A stretch of DNA of 64,000 nucleotides, taken from Terana coerulea. Its lineage: Eukaryota; Basidiomycota; Agaricomycetes; Polyporales; Phanerochaetaceae. This document shows positions 23,851-35,205 of the stretch, one piece after another (position 1 is the first letter of the stretch; the number at the start of each line of letters is the position of its first letter). Position numbers and translations under genes: made by a program. Under the pieces are notes generated by a model that was not told the origin of the DNA, searched no databases, and saw only the letters and a program-made list of their open reading frames with translations. The stretch covers positions 156,371 through 220,370 of the forward strand of contig JAKOGH010000024.1 of assembly GCA_024811115.1 (NCBI GenBank). The letters run 5' to 3'.

Positions 23851-24951
23851 ATGGCTCTCATAACAATTTCCGGCTATCCATCAAGTGGGAAGACATGTCG
23901 AGCAGAACAGATCAAAAGGTTCTTGAACACCGTCTTCAAGACCCAGACTACGTGGGACCGAAGCTCAAGGTTGTCATTCTCTCGGACGATGTTCTGAACA
24001 TCAGCAGAGATGCATACAAAGGTATGTTCTATTGGACAATACTGGAGAGGGTCATTCACAATGGCCTTGCAGATTCACGGGCTGAAAAGCCTGCTAGAGG
24101 TGCCCTGTTTACCGCTATGCAGCGGCAGATGGGGCAGGACGCCATCCTCATCGTCGATGCCCTGAATTACATCAAAGGTTTTCGGTACCAAATGTACTGT
24201 GCCGCCAGAGAACAGAAGCTGAGGGTGTGCACGGTAGGTTAACAAATTGCACACAGGCCCTCAGAGTCTGACAGACAAGCAGGTATTCGTGGTCGCCAAG
24301 CAAGAAGACGTCAAAGAATGGAATAGGAGCAGGAACGATGGGAAGGCATACGATTCCGCTACGTGAGTGCCCGCAGCTATTCCAGGGACTGTCCTTTCTG
24401 ACATCCCTACCAGGCTCGACAATCTCCTCATGCGATATGAGGAGCCGTCATCCATGGTTAGATGGGACTCACCGCTAATTACCGTCCCATGGATCGACGA
24501 AGATATTCCCGCAGACGAAATTTGGAAAGCCGTGACCGAGGGGAACGTGAAGCCTCCAAACGCGGGGACCCAAGCGGTATGTAACTCGCATGCGCAGGTG
24601 GTGGTTTCTACTCATACCTGGCCTTAGGTTCCAAAAGCCCCGACGGACGCTCTGCGTGCGCTCGAAGCTACAACCACATCGATCGTCGCCGCCATCATGG
24701 CAGAGCAAGCAGCCTCGGGCGGCCTGGGCGGATCCGTCGCGCTCTCTCTCCCGGGCGGGCTGAAGCAGACGGTCGCCCTCCCCGCGCGCAGCATCACGCT
24801 GTCCGAGTTGCAGCGCACCAAGCGGCAGTTTGTCACGGTGAATAAGAAGGCGATTACGCTTGGGACGACGGAGAAGGGCGCGGTGGACTGGAGCGAGGAG
24901 AGCATCGCGGAAAAGTTCGCGGCGTACATTGAGGAGAATCTCAAGCCTTGA
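23851..24951 (+). CDS. KTI12: KTI12, Elongator-associated P-loop protein
   Basis: KTI12 is a P-loop ATPase that regulates the Elongator complex and so tRNA wobble-uridine modification. The ATG at 23851 is followed directly by MALITISGYPSSGKTCRAEQ, which contains the Walker A motif GYPSSGKT. Then come a VILSDDVLNISRDAYK segment, RGALFTAMQRQMGQDAILIV (Walker B-like Asp), DALNYIKGFRYQMYCAARE and RYEEPSSMVRWDSPL. The C-terminal part has SITLSELQRTKRQF. There are four or five introns of about 50-70 nt. The frame slips by one at the A run 23914-23917; adding one A restores the expected helix IKKVLEHRLQDPDY. Length and domain order match the family. Confidence is very high. Confidence 0.95.
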
Positions 24952-25243
24952 GCCTGAGCCGTTATGTTTCTTTTTGTCTCACGCTCAATGACAAGCTGTC
25001 ATCTATGCTCACTGATGTCGCCGTGGTCCGCGTGGTTCGAGGCACCATTGGTGAGCCTAGAACTCGTTTTGTCTCGGGCGGTCATAAAAGGACGCTGTGG
25101 CGGTTGGGTTTTGCTCGGCGGCAGATCATGACATCGCTAACTGACCACTTGCATGCTACTCGCCGCCGGCTGGGCGACGGCGTGGACAGAGCACTCATGC
25201 CCCGCCGCATCCGCACGCCAACTTTCCTCTCTGCTCCTTGACC

Positions 25244-26858
25244 ATGTATTTATCCGCACAGGACTCGGTCACGGTGGGTGAGGCCGGTGAGGCACAGGCT
25301 GATATGGGGATAGCGTCGTTTATCGCCGTGTTCCAATCACTCGGTACGCCCGTATGTTTGCCTTCGTGAAAAAACAGTTAACGACGGGTTGTACTATAGG
25401 AGTGTCGCTCCTCTCTGGCATTATAGCCTTTGAGGATCCGGTCAGACGACTTCAGGTCGTGGCATGGCTTACGACAAGTCAGCTTGCCTCGTCTATATGT
25501 CGTGTCGCTGTTCATCAATGCGTACGCGCTCCAAATTCCTGTCGCGACTCTTCCTAACGCGGTTGACTTTCATCGCAGCTGGTTGTTTTTTTGACCAGTG
25601 TGTATTTTGAAACCACCGCCACTTCGACTGATCGCTCATGCTGGCACGAAAGCCGGGATTCTGTTGCAGGGCACAGGCATCAACTACAGCGACCAAGTTT
25701 GCCTGGCTGGAGTCTACATCTGCATCACTTTATACGGCACCTCAAAACTCTTTGTGTACCTCTTCCTTGGTATGAACCGATCACCCATTCACATAGTATC
25801 GTCATCTACTTACCAGAGGTTGTAGCCGAACGCGCACACGTAGTCTGGTGTCCCACACTCATTCGACCTCGACTAAAAGCCCCTGTATTTCTTCTCTGTC
25901 TCATCGCCATTATATGCTATTCTGGCATCGTGTGTCACCTCTACATCGGTGAGACATCTCTGGGTGTAACTTATCCTGTCCTGTTTTGATCTAGTATTGG
26001 CAGTCCGAGTCGCGCACATAACCGATGACGGCCTGTGTTATATAGGCATGAAGCTCAACGGCGTCATAGTGCTGATCGCTTTTGATGTGTACGCGCATTT
26101 GGCTCATATACCACTCACCTATTGACTCGTTTCGCGCAGGCTAGTCAGCGTCCTGATGACGGGCCTGTTCGTTTGGCCTCTGGCCTGCGCCAGCTTCCAC
26201 AATCCGCAACTACGAACCATCGCACGGCGGTCGGTCACCGCCGCCGCCATCGTCCTCGGCACCTCGTGCGTCAACATCTCGGTCCTCGCCGCCCTCGGCG
26301 GCAGGAGCGCGGGTGGATCGCACTGGCGTGCTGGGAAGCAGACGTGCGTCTGCTCGTTCTCTACGGATGCGTGCGGCATTGGCTTACCTGCGCGCCAGGT
26401 TCTCGTGAGCGCCGTTACGCTTTTCTGGCTGACGTCGGGCAGCGGCCTGCGGCCGATCGCGTCCATTATGCAGGATGCGCGCTCGCACCCCGCGAGCGAC
26501 GACGACCCGCACGCGCCGCCGCGGCGCGGGCTCCGCAAGCAGCTCGTGCAGACGCTGCCGTCGATCATGACGCATGGTATGCTACACAGTCGCACGCACG
26601 GCCGGCGTACGAGCTTCGTCGCGTCGCCGTTGCCGTTGCCGAGTCCTGCGGTGACGCGCGACCCAACGGCGAGGTCGTCCCAGACACAAGAGGTGCCGAT
26701 GTCGTTGGTGGAGGTTGGTGCCGTCAGTTTGACGTTGCAGGTGTTTCCGGAAGATGCTAACTGTTGCTTAGGGAAAGGATATCGAAGAGTCTTACATTGA
26801 AACTACTCGCCATACAGGGTCTACCGATTATGTTCAGGACGACGCATCCTCGAAGTAA
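25244..26858 (+). CDS. Multi-pass membrane protein of a basidiomycete-specific type
   Basis: About seven hydrophobic segments are spread over many short exons, typical of an orphan basidiomycete membrane family with no known function. From the ATG at 25244 come a short hydrophilic start; SFIAVFQSLG; GVSLLSGIIAFEDPVRRL; a helix with LFINAYALQIP; GVYICITLYGTSKLFVYLFL; PVFLLCLIAIICYSGIVCHL; LNGVIVLIAFDV; LMTGLFVWPLACASF; a helix through TSCVNISVLAALGG; and GWIALACWEADV spliced to LVSAVTLFWLTSG. The tail is hydrophilic. A one-base break near 26305 (G run) is needed to join ALGG to GWIALAC. The last splice is ambiguous, so the stop could be near 26800 instead of 26858. Confidence 0.72.
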
Positions 26859-27195
26859 CGAGAAAAGCACTTAAGAGATGGAGATATCTTGGACGGGTTG
26901 CGTACCCACAGACAGACCGTGTATCTTGTACACCGCACACTTCTACAACATATATACGCTACGCTCTTTTACCTTCAGCGCCTTTCCTTACGCTTGCAAA
27001 TCTTGCTCACATACCTTGGACTATCTGCTAAGAATCGAGTGTCTATAAAATAGTGGTCCGAAAAGGTAGACTTCACGCGATTATGTAGGCTCTTCTGTAA
27101 ATGATTGTAATGAAAGTGCTAGTGGGCAGTCTACCACCCAAATAAGTTTACACTTCTAGAGTACACCCGACCAAACGCAAAGCCCTCACCGCGTG
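26859..27195. other. Convergent intergenic region
   Basis: 337 bp of A/T-richer sequence between two gene ends, presumably 3' untranslated sequence. Nothing else seen. Confidence 0.5.
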
Positions 27196-28909
27196 CTACG
27201 ACTTGGCCGGCACCGGCGGCAGCGGCCGTGCCCTCGCCTCCGCCTCATAGTCGTAGCTCGGCGGCGGCTCGCTCGCGCCCCCGTACACGTCGCCCAGCTC
27301 CGCCTGCGCCCGCAGCGCCTGGTTCAGCTCCTCCACCTGCGCCCGCAGCGCCGCGATCTCCTCCTGCTGCCGCCGGCTCTCCGCGCCCTCTGCGCTCGCG
27401 CCCGCGGCGGCGCGCAGCGTCGTGCGCCGCTCGAGCTCGCGCATCTGCTCGTGCTTCAGCGCGAGCAGCGCGCGCTTGTTGTCGGTGTTGGTACTCGCGC
27501 TCGTGCTGCTGCCGGCGGCGCTGGGGGCGGTGCGCGGCGCCGACGTGCTTACGCCGAAGGACGGCACCGTGGAGGATGCGGGGCCGGTGGAGGACCCAAA
27601 GCCTGAGGTGGAGACGAGGCCTGCGGAGGACGCAAAACCTGCGGAGGAGGCGAGGCCGGTGTCACCAGCGGCGGACGGCAGCTGGACCATCAGCGGTCGC
27701 CCAGACGAGGCCGACCCGAGCGAAGACTGGGGCGGGATGCGCGTCGTGAACGGCTCGGGTGGCGGTGGTAGATCTTGGTCTTCTAGGTCTAGCGGGACCT
27801 TCGGGCGCGTCGCAAAGAGGTTCGCGCGCCGCTTCTTAGCTCGGAGAATGTACCACAAGGACGCGGAGATGAGAAGGAGTAGGAGGACGGCGCCGACGAC
27901 GCCACCGACGATGGCTTTGGTGGGGGAAGAGGAGGTGGAGTGTGCAGCGTTGGATGGATCTGATGTGCTGCTGGAGGTAGGGGTATTTGAGATGGAGGAG
28001 GTGGCGCTTGATGAAGTAGGAGCTGTTGAGGGGGGATTTGAAGTAGAGCTCGATGGGGTTGAAGCAGAAGGTGGTGGTCCGTCATACCTAGTCTCACAGA
28101 TAAAGAGCAGAACAGTGGAAGAGAAACTGACGCGACTCACTCATATGCAAAGTAATCAAAAACTATGAACGATGTGTTGACGTCTCCCCGCGGGGCTGTA
28201 TGCTGAAGGTGTGCTCCTTGTTCGCAAGCCCGGTGGTCGAAAATACCGAGTGATTGTAGGTCCAGTCCGATCCGCTTGCGATCCGTTGAAATGAGCCAAC
28301 AGTGTTGCCATCCAGTTGGAAGGTCATGTTCATAAACGAGGTAATGAATGGACCCAGATCTGGTGGTAGAAGGCAGAAAGCACTGATGCTGGTGCCTATA
28401 AAATATTCTGGATGAGAATCTGAACAAATTGGTACGCTTCGCCACGCACCATTGAAAGTGATTGAAATCGTCGTCGTAGGTTCGTCAGGGCTGACCGTTG
28501 TGGTATGCCATGTACCATTCTGCGCTTTCGTGGGGTCGATAATGGGCTCTAGGTTCGTCGGAGAGCGTACAGCCCGGACATGTCCCTCCAACTGGGTCCC
28601 ACTGGTTCACGAGAGGCAAGTAGGTGGGGACGGTGGTCTGTGAGCCTGACCGCTGGTCCCCGTAGTAGTCATCGTATATGAAGGTAGGCATGCAAGGCTC
28701 GGCCCTGCCGAATGCTGAGGGTTAATGAATTCAAATAAGGGTCTACCAGAGGCCAGACAGGCGACAAGAAACGCAGAGAGTGGATGTGCGTCGTGAGCAC
28801 ATAGGGTGAGCTGCAGAGTTGGGGGGACTGCGAACTTCGCTCCTCGGTGAGATTGGCCATCTGCTGTGATGGCACCCCTGATAAGGCTATGTGAGCCGCC
28901 GTCTCGCAT
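27196..28909 (-). CDS. Single-pass membrane protein with secreted N-terminal domain (Mid2/SKG6-like architecture)
   Basis: A type I membrane protein architecture common in Agaricomycetes. The start is uncertain. A hydrophobic signal-like segment (AHPLSAFLVACLAS) is spliced across a short intron to AFGRAEPCMPTFIYDDYYGD. The extracellular part has paired cysteines (GGTCPGCTLSDEP), the blocks NGTWHTTTVSPDEPTTTISI and FCLLPPDLGPFITSF, and possible N-glycosylation sites. Then comes a Ser/Thr-rich stalk, and the membrane helix (GGVVGAVLLLLLISASLWYI) followed directly by a basic stop-transfer AKKRR. The cytoplasmic tail contains a Pro patch, Gly/Ser repeats and a short coiled coil (EEIAALRAQVEELNQALRAQ), ending in PPVPAKS. 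The fold resembles wall-stress sensor-like proteins, but function is unproven. Confidence 0.78.
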
Positions 28910-28963
28910 TGACAGATGGCCTCGCCCTCACCGACGTCGACGACCATCACAGACTAAAATGAA

Positions 28964-29250
28964 AGCTGTGCACTTGACGACTTGACGCTCGCCGACGCCC
29001 GACGCCTCGGCGGGAAGAGGCGCATCAATATTGATGCCATCACTCCGAGCCACGCCCCGCTTACCCCGAACAACACAAACGACTCCGCCGAGTCGCCCCG
29101 CCAACCTTTGCTGAGTACTCAATCCTACGGATTTTTCGAACCGTTCAATCTCTATGCGAGGGTTGCCGACATACGCCGAGCTGTTTCATTTGTGGGAGGT
29201 GGTTGAGATTTTGAAGAACAGGAAACGGGTGCTCATGGTGAGTGAAATAT
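28964..29250 (+). CDS. Candidate 5' part of an unrecognised gene
   Basis: A coding-looking stretch on the plus strand, divergent from the membrane protein. The ATG at 28964 can be joined to the frame LADARRLGGKRRINIDAITP only by adding one A in the A run next to it. The frame continues through PLLSTQSYGFFEPFNLYAR, then (one base later) LPTYAELFHLWEVVEILKN and RKRVLM ahead of a GTGAGT donor at about 29238. The basic N-terminus, the amphipathic second part and a consensus donor argue for a real first exon. Downstream exons to about 29500 were not resolved with confidence. I do not recognise the family. Confidence 0.33.
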
Positions 29251-30183
29251 GTTGAATGCGGTGTGAGCTCCGCGAGGAAACAGCATCTGCTGACCGCGCA
29301 CACAATTGGCTACCGCGAAGATTTCTGCCTACAGTGCGCCAAACTTTCACCCTCGTGGGTGGCGGCACGCAGCATCTACATGCAAGATCAGCCTAGAGAG
29401 ACCCAACAAAGTGGACGGCTTGCGCCCTGAACTGCGCCGTTACGTTCGTACGCCTGGAGCGGGCACTAATTCCGGACGTCGCTCGCCCAGAACTCGTAAG
29501 TTGGCGTCCCTGCGACTCGGCGGCCAAGGCAGACCCTCGTGATGAGGACACATGGGCGCCCTGACCGTGGAACGAGGGCGGTCCCTAATTGCCTGCAATT
29601 CCCGGGTGCACATATCTCGCGAGCCTAGTCGGCAGCTCCAAAGAGGTTCAACTCGATGCATTTGGAAGGTGCTTTGAGATTGCCCACCTTAGTTCGCGGT
29701 CTCGGGCTCAAGTGGAGACTGTGTTATCCGCTATCCGAGAAGCATTAACCTTCTCTTCAGGGCTCATCTGGCGAGGTAGACGTACCGTGCGGGTATGTTC
29801 CTGCAATGTAGCACCTCCGTGTCCGTGCCATGTCTAGTAACCCCCGACTGTCATGGAGATCAAAGACATTCGCAGTCGCCCTCCCCGATCAGGCCCTCCC
29901 CACGTCAGTTTCCCCAGATTCCCCGCACCCCCGCAGTCTTGGACAACGGAGGGAGCCCCTGAGCGCCTTCCTCCTGGGCCGGAAGACGTTTTCCCAGCTT
30001 CCAGCATGGGATCTTGCAATTGGAAGATCATGAGAACGCGCACCACACAAACACCATCACTGGCCAGACTGCCGCCTCCTGCCGCCCGTGCTACAAATAC
30101 GACGCCCGTGATCGCATCCTGCCCTCGCCCTCTCCACGACCTCCTATTTGTCGAACGGAGCGAGACCCATACCAGTCGATACG
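29251..30183. other. Unresolved region before the aquaporin gene
   Basis: It may contain further exons of the candidate gene starting at 28964 (for example around 29310-29490) and the aquaporin promoter. No frame is convincing on its own. Confidence 0.35.
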
Positions 30184-31752
30184 ATGGCCATGCACCAGCT
30201 CCCGCACAGAGACGTCGTCCACCTTGCAGACGTGCACAACCGCCCGCGCGTTTTCTCCGTATGGGAGCGATACCGGCATCGTCAAGCCCACTGGTTCGTC
30301 GAGTGTGTGGCGGAGGCGATGGGGTGTTCTTCTACGTCTACGCCGGTACGGAGCCCGTTTGCCCTCTCCGCGCATTGACGTTGAGTTTGTCACCCCGTAG
30401 GCGTCGGCTCTACCGCAGGCTTCGTCGTCGGTAACATCCTCAAGGAGCCCATCTCATGTAGGTTATCGCGACGTTTGGGCTGAGATGGCTTATATATCTT
30501 CTACCAGCTATTCTGCAGATTGGCTTCGCGTACTCCTTTGGAATCTTGTTTGCCCTGATCGTCAGTGATAGCGCCCTGCAGTACATGTACGCTTCCCTGA
30601 CTCGCACCTCGCCTAGACTTGCGCTTCTACTTCCGGGGGCCACTTCAACCCTGCGGTCACGATTAGTCAAGTCATCTTCCGGGGGTTCCCAATTCAGAAG
30701 GCATGCAGGTGCGTGTTGGTCCACTGCCGCACAAAGCCTATCATTAAATTTCAGCAATCTAGATACATTGTAGCCCAGATCTTTGGTGCCTTCATTGCTA
30801 CCCTGCTTGTCTACGTGCAGTGGAATGTCAACATCAAGGTGCTGTCCTAAATTCGCTACTATCAGAAGGTCTAGCTGAACGTAGCTGCAGGCAAGCGAGG
30901 CCGGCATTGGTCGCAGCTGGCGAGTGGAACGCCGTTATGTTCACGCCCAACGGCCTAGCAGGCATCTTCGCGCTCTACGCGCCCACAGGGTCGAACCTCG
31001 GCCAAGTCCTCTTGAACGAGTTCGTCTGCGTGCGTACCTACCTCTACACCGCGCGCCAGTATAGCAGCTGACGCGGGCTCCGCGTCGTAGGACTTCCTAA
31101 TCGGCCTGGTCATCTGGAGCTGCATGGACCCCACCAACTTCCTCGTTCCGCCCGCTGCCGGGCCCTGGGTCGTCGCGTTCGCATAGTGCGTGCTGTTTGC
31201 CTGCGTTTGCCGTTGTGGATCCCCGCTGACGTGCTTTCGCCTTTGCGCAGCGCAATGTGCGTCTGGGGATACGCTCCCGTTGGGCGTGAGCCATTCACAT
31301 ACCCTGCACTGTCGATTTAACGCTAACAATCGGCGTTGATGCAGTCTCGACGAACGCAGCCCGTGACGTCGGCACTCGTCTGGCTGTCATGGCCATTTGG
31401 GGTCGCCAGGCGAGCGGCGGGGCCTATGCTGCCATCGCGGCGCTCACGAACATCCCGGCGACGCTCCTTGCGGCCTCGTTCCACGAGTTCATCCTCACGG
31501 ATTCTTCACGCGGTATGTCCTCTCTTTCGGCCCTGGGCTACGAATGCTGGGTTGCTGACGGGGCCTCCTGTCGCAGTCGTTACCCCGCCGCACGTCGACG
31601 CCATGGTCGGCCACCTCGCGCACGCGGAGCACAGCGGGCTCGGACCCGCGCCCGGACACGCACCGGCACCCGCGAAGACGAAGGCGTCGCCCTCACATTC
31701 GTCCTACGATGCTGACAGTAAGCCCGAGGTCGAGGCAATTGAGAGGGTGTAA
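30184..31752 (+). CDS. Aquaporin / aquaglyceroporin (MIP family)
   Basis: Six-helix membrane channel for water or small solutes. The ATG at 30184 leads into WERYRHRQAHWFVECVAEAM, first-helix GVFFYVYAG, GFVVGNILKEP, LQIGFAYSFGILFALI, then the first NPA box GGHFNPAVTISQVIFRG. Next come YIVAQIFGAFIATLLVYVQW, GLAGIFALYAP, NLGQVLLNEFVCDFLIGLVI and WVVAFAYAMCVWGYAP. The second half-helix reads STNAARDVGTRLAVMAIWG, so the second box is NAA instead of NPA, with the following Arg kept. The tail is hydrophilic with His/Pro-rich sequence. At least six introns are needed. One G is missing at the run 30321-30324, within the first helix. Family assignment is certain; selectivity cannot be read directly. 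Confidence 0.92.
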
Positions 31753-32508
31753 TCATGCGACGCACCTCCTATGAATCCCTACTTAACGACTTGACGATCT
31801 TCCGTTGCTCTTTCTGGTGTATCACAAGTTCTGTAAAACACAAACGGTTTCAGTACATCTGCGCCAAGTCTGCTCTACCCGCGGGCTGAAAGGGAGCAGG
31901 ACGGGTACGCAGGGTGTGCGGCCCATATATCCTGCACCGTCCAGCGCGTGTGCTTATGCAGCTTCGGACATGGCGCAAGTCCGAAAGGTGCCCGAGTGCT
32001 TTGGCGCAGCCGTAGCCGGTGCGGGCCTGTGCCAGGAGCCAATCCTGGCGTGCCCGAGGATATCACAAGGTCCAGCCTGTGGGTCACTCCGGTCTTTGTG
32101 TGGGCTCACTGTTCACAGAAACACGCGCGATGTCCACTCGGTTCATGCATGATTCGGCCGGTGCCAGTGCGCGTCTCCCAAAAACATCTTGTGGCGGCGT
32201 AGCCGGTCAGTACCGGTCAGTGGCTAGCCTTGAATTGAGAGTGGAAAACGGCAGAAAGTATTCGGGATTTTCTATTCTTGGATACACCGTTGTGTCACCA
32301 TGTAACTTTTGAAGACGCCTGGAGATCATCATCTTGTTTGGTCAGGGCCATCCCCGGTTCAGTTCACTTTATCTTGTCGTTGAGAATGGGACTCAGGAGT
32401 ACACTCAGAGTCAGTACTTAGTAAGCAGTGAGCACACTGAGTACAGTAAATTGATGTCACGGTAAAGAAAAAGGAATTGACGACAAAAAGGAATCTCTTG
32501 CATTTACA
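31753..32508. other. Intergenic region between aquaporin and tRNA-Val
   Basis: No supported reading frame. It contains the aquaporin 3' region and the 3' flank of the tRNA. Confidence 0.5.
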
Positions 32509-32582
32509 TGAGTCGACCCAGGCTCGAACTGAGGACCTTCTGTGTGTTAGACAGATGCGATAACCAACTACGCCATCGACCC
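32509..32582 (-). tRNA. tRNA-Val (AAC)
   Basis: On the minus strand the sequence folds as a standard cloverleaf of 74 nt including the discriminator base. Acceptor arms GGGTCGA and TCGACTC pair over seven positions with one G-T pair. The anticodon stem TCTGT/ACAGA holds the loop CTAACAC, giving anticodon AAC at 32546-32548. The T arm has CTCAG/CTGGG around TTCGAGC. The D arm reads GGCGTAGTTGGTTATCGC. There is no intron. AAC is the usual fungal valine anticodon. Confidence 0.95.
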
Positions 32583-33020
32583 TTCAGCAATGCGTGCATA
32601 GCATTTATATGGACCCAAGTTTCTCACATGGACCATTCTTTGCACATTCGCCATTTTATATTCTCTCAGCTATTCCATAACATACTCAACATCTTGCAAA
32701 GCACAAGTTACGCAGCCCCAGAGTTACTCTTGTTCTCTCGTGGTTGTGAATGCGTCATGCTGATGGACGGTTTCAGGGCAGCGTATCTCACCTTCGAAGC
32801 CTCAGGGTCACTAGTGTTGTGAACTCTCATACATGACATTAATGCAACCGCGATCGCAGGGCTCACTCACGTTCGGGCTGGACGCGGGCCGCCCGACAGC
32901 CGGCTTCCTCGTATCGATATATCGTCTCCAACGAGGTCGATAAATAGGCCCATGTACCTACCATGGACAACTTGTCTCTTCCCGCACTGTATCTGCAAAT
33001 TTAACCATCTCCGTGGTAGA
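32583..33020. other. Region upstream of the hydrolase gene
   Basis: Presumably promoter and tRNA 5' flank. An extra first exon of the hydrolase gene could lie here, but no frame supports it. Confidence 0.4.
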
Positions 33021-34246
33021 ATGCAGATGTTAGCTGTGAATGGCGAGGGTGTACAGCTATCCTTCATCGACACTGGCGCACCAGTGACCGCCAGGGCCGG
33101 GAGTAGCTACCTCACCATATTCGCCCTTCATGGTACGGCGTTTACGCACGGTAAGCCCTGCCAATCTGATCATGGCTTCCCGCAGCGCTGATGTCGAACA
33201 ACGCAATAGCTATCTTTGAGAAGATCATGGAGGTGGCGTTGAAAGCGGGGGTGCGCTTTGTGGCCATCAACCGCCGGGACTACCCAGGGTCCACGCCCCT
33301 CTCTGCTGAGGAAATGCAAGGCATTAGTGGCTCGGGCACAGATAAGGAGAAGCAGAGCTTTCCTTCGAGCTCGGGGTGTCGAGCTGGCCACCTTCATTCA
33401 ACGCTTTATGGAGGTCAAGAACATTCCACTAGTTTCTGCAGATGACAAGGACGGAGGATTTATTATAGTCGGATGGTCTTTGGGAGCCGCTTTTGCCCAT
33501 GCTACAGTTGCAAACGTCGATCTACTACCTGCGGAGACCCAAACCCTTTTCGGCTCTTCTTTACGTTCCCTGATTTTGTATGGTGAGTCGTATTTCATTC
33601 TTGAACAATACTACCGCTTGATGTTTACATTCAATAGATCCACCTGCCACCTCTGTGGGCTTGTCTTTTACTCATAATCCACGAATCTGGTCACCGCTTA
33701 ACAACTACAGCATCCCTCCCCACGCTAGAGGTCCGTTTTTTGTGCAATGGATCAGCGCGTACTTCAAGCACGGCAACCTATCGACGCGCGACATGAACAT
33801 GCTTTCCTACATCGTGCCCTCCACCGACCGCGTGCCCACCGCGTACAACATCAAAGAGGACGCTCTTAAGCGCGTTGCGTACACTGCATCCACGCTCGGC
33901 TCGGACATGCCATTCATGCAGTATACAAACCCGCAGACGAGGGCGAGCTTCAAGAAGGCGTGCTTTGACCAGTGCATTCGCGAGCTGCTGCCTCGGATGA
34001 AGATTTGGATATGGAATGGCGAGCAGAGCCCGCCGTTCTCGTTTGCGTCGTATTGGGCGGCGCAGGACGACGACGCGGCTCACGGCGGAGGGTACATCAA
34101 CTTTAGGATGATCCCAGGGGTAAACCACTTCGTGAGCGCATACGTACGGCATCCTCTTAACTTGCTATTGACGCGGAGCCGTACTCCAGATGCACTGGGA
34201 TGATCCAGAGTTGATGCTGAAGGAGTTTCTCGCTACCCTTGCGTGA
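33021..34246 (+). CDS. Alpha/beta-hydrolase fold protein
   Basis: A serine hydrolase of a family widespread in basidiomycetes; substrate unknown. From the ATG at 33021 (MQMLAVNGEGVQLSFIDTGA) follow the first strand and oxyanion region LTIFALHGTAF, RFVAINRRDYPGSTPLSAEE, then the nucleophile elbow FIIVGWSLGAAFAHA (Ser of GWSLG). A cap region follows, with GPFFVQWISAYFKHGNLSTR and VPTAYNIKEDALKRV, then the acidic strand region KIWIWNGEQSP. The last exon gives the catalytic His in GVNHFMHWDDPE, and the protein ends FLATLA at the TGA 34244-34246. A one-base excess near 33360 (T run) breaks the frame between KEKQS and FLRARGVELATF. Introns are GT-AG and about 50-60 nt. The catalytic Ser and His are present. 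Confidence 0.85.
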
Positions 34247-35031
34247 GTGCTTATTGCCGTACATACCCTTCTCAATGAATAGTCTCGCGTGATTCCCGAT
34301 CATTGAACTACTTACCGTTCGTATAATGTGCCACATACCTATTTCTCCTCACGGTACGTCCAAGAATACACGTATGTCTAGGAATGACCTGCCTTATCCA
34401 ATTCATGAGCACTCTGTAGGATCCTCATCCATATGTTCTCCCGCATTTCAGGCCAAAACCATGCTGCTGCATTGTACCCGCACTCTACTACGTGCGGCGC
34501 AGTTTCTTCGGCATAATCTGGATGCTGTTGTCATCGCCACGGCGTCGTTCAGAGAGCCTCACACCCCACAACATACGTTGCGAGCAGGGGCGGCCCACTT
34601 GCCACTGTGTTACATGAGCAGATGCACAGCGTCTTGCGGTCTACGACAGCTTTAACGGTCCCGATGTCGTTTGGCCAAGGTACCGCCGACAATGGACGAC
34701 AGATATAGGCCCTGACAGGAACGTTCGATTGAATCCCACATGACGACCATGTTTCCGACGCACGGGTAAAGGGTCACGCTGCGTTCGGACTAACCTGGAT
34801 GCAATATCCAGACATATCTTCATCCTTGTGATCTGGACTCGTGCATCCAAATCACGAAGACCTGGGGCGCGATATTCAAAATATCGGGCGCTCCGGAACT
34901 GCACATCGCCAACCCATGATTCAATGGATCCTCCGGTTCGACACAACGTCGTTAACCTCTCCCCAACGCCGTCGAGGGGCGATGGCCCTCCCTTCGCCAC
35001 CGACGTTCACCCTTTGAGTTGGTCACCCGGT

Positions 35032-35043
35032 GCGGGGGTGGGG
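35032..35043 (+). promoter_or_regulatory. Two adjacent CreA-type sites
   Basis: GCGGGG at 35032-35037 is followed directly by GTGGGG at 35038-35043. Both match the SYGGRG consensus of the fungal carbon catabolite repressor CreA/Cre1. They lie about 165 bp before the esterase ATG, so glucose repression of the gene is a reasonable inference. Confidence 0.5.
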
Positions 35044-35131
35044 AATCACCTCGGCATGGCACTAGGAAGCATGGAACTACGCATATTCCATATGCCAGCT
35101 CAGCACGCTGACCCATAGCGACGCAGGTCTG

Positions 35132-35138
35132 TATAAAA
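35132..35138 (+). promoter_or_regulatory. TATA box of the acetylxylan esterase gene
   Basis: TATAAAA lies 74 bp upstream of the ATG at 35206, a normal fungal spacing. Confidence 0.7.
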
Positions 35139-35205
35139 GCTGGGCACGGCGTCGTCCTCTTGCCTCATATTCCTCACGTCTCGCACCACCAGCGACTTTC
35201 TAGCC

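Larger units (their letters stand above)
34247..35205. promoter_or_regulatory. Intergenic region with the acetylxylan esterase promoter
   Basis: 959 bp without a supported gene. The right-hand 180 bp carry the regulatory signals listed separately. The rest has only short uninformative frames. Confidence 0.5.
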
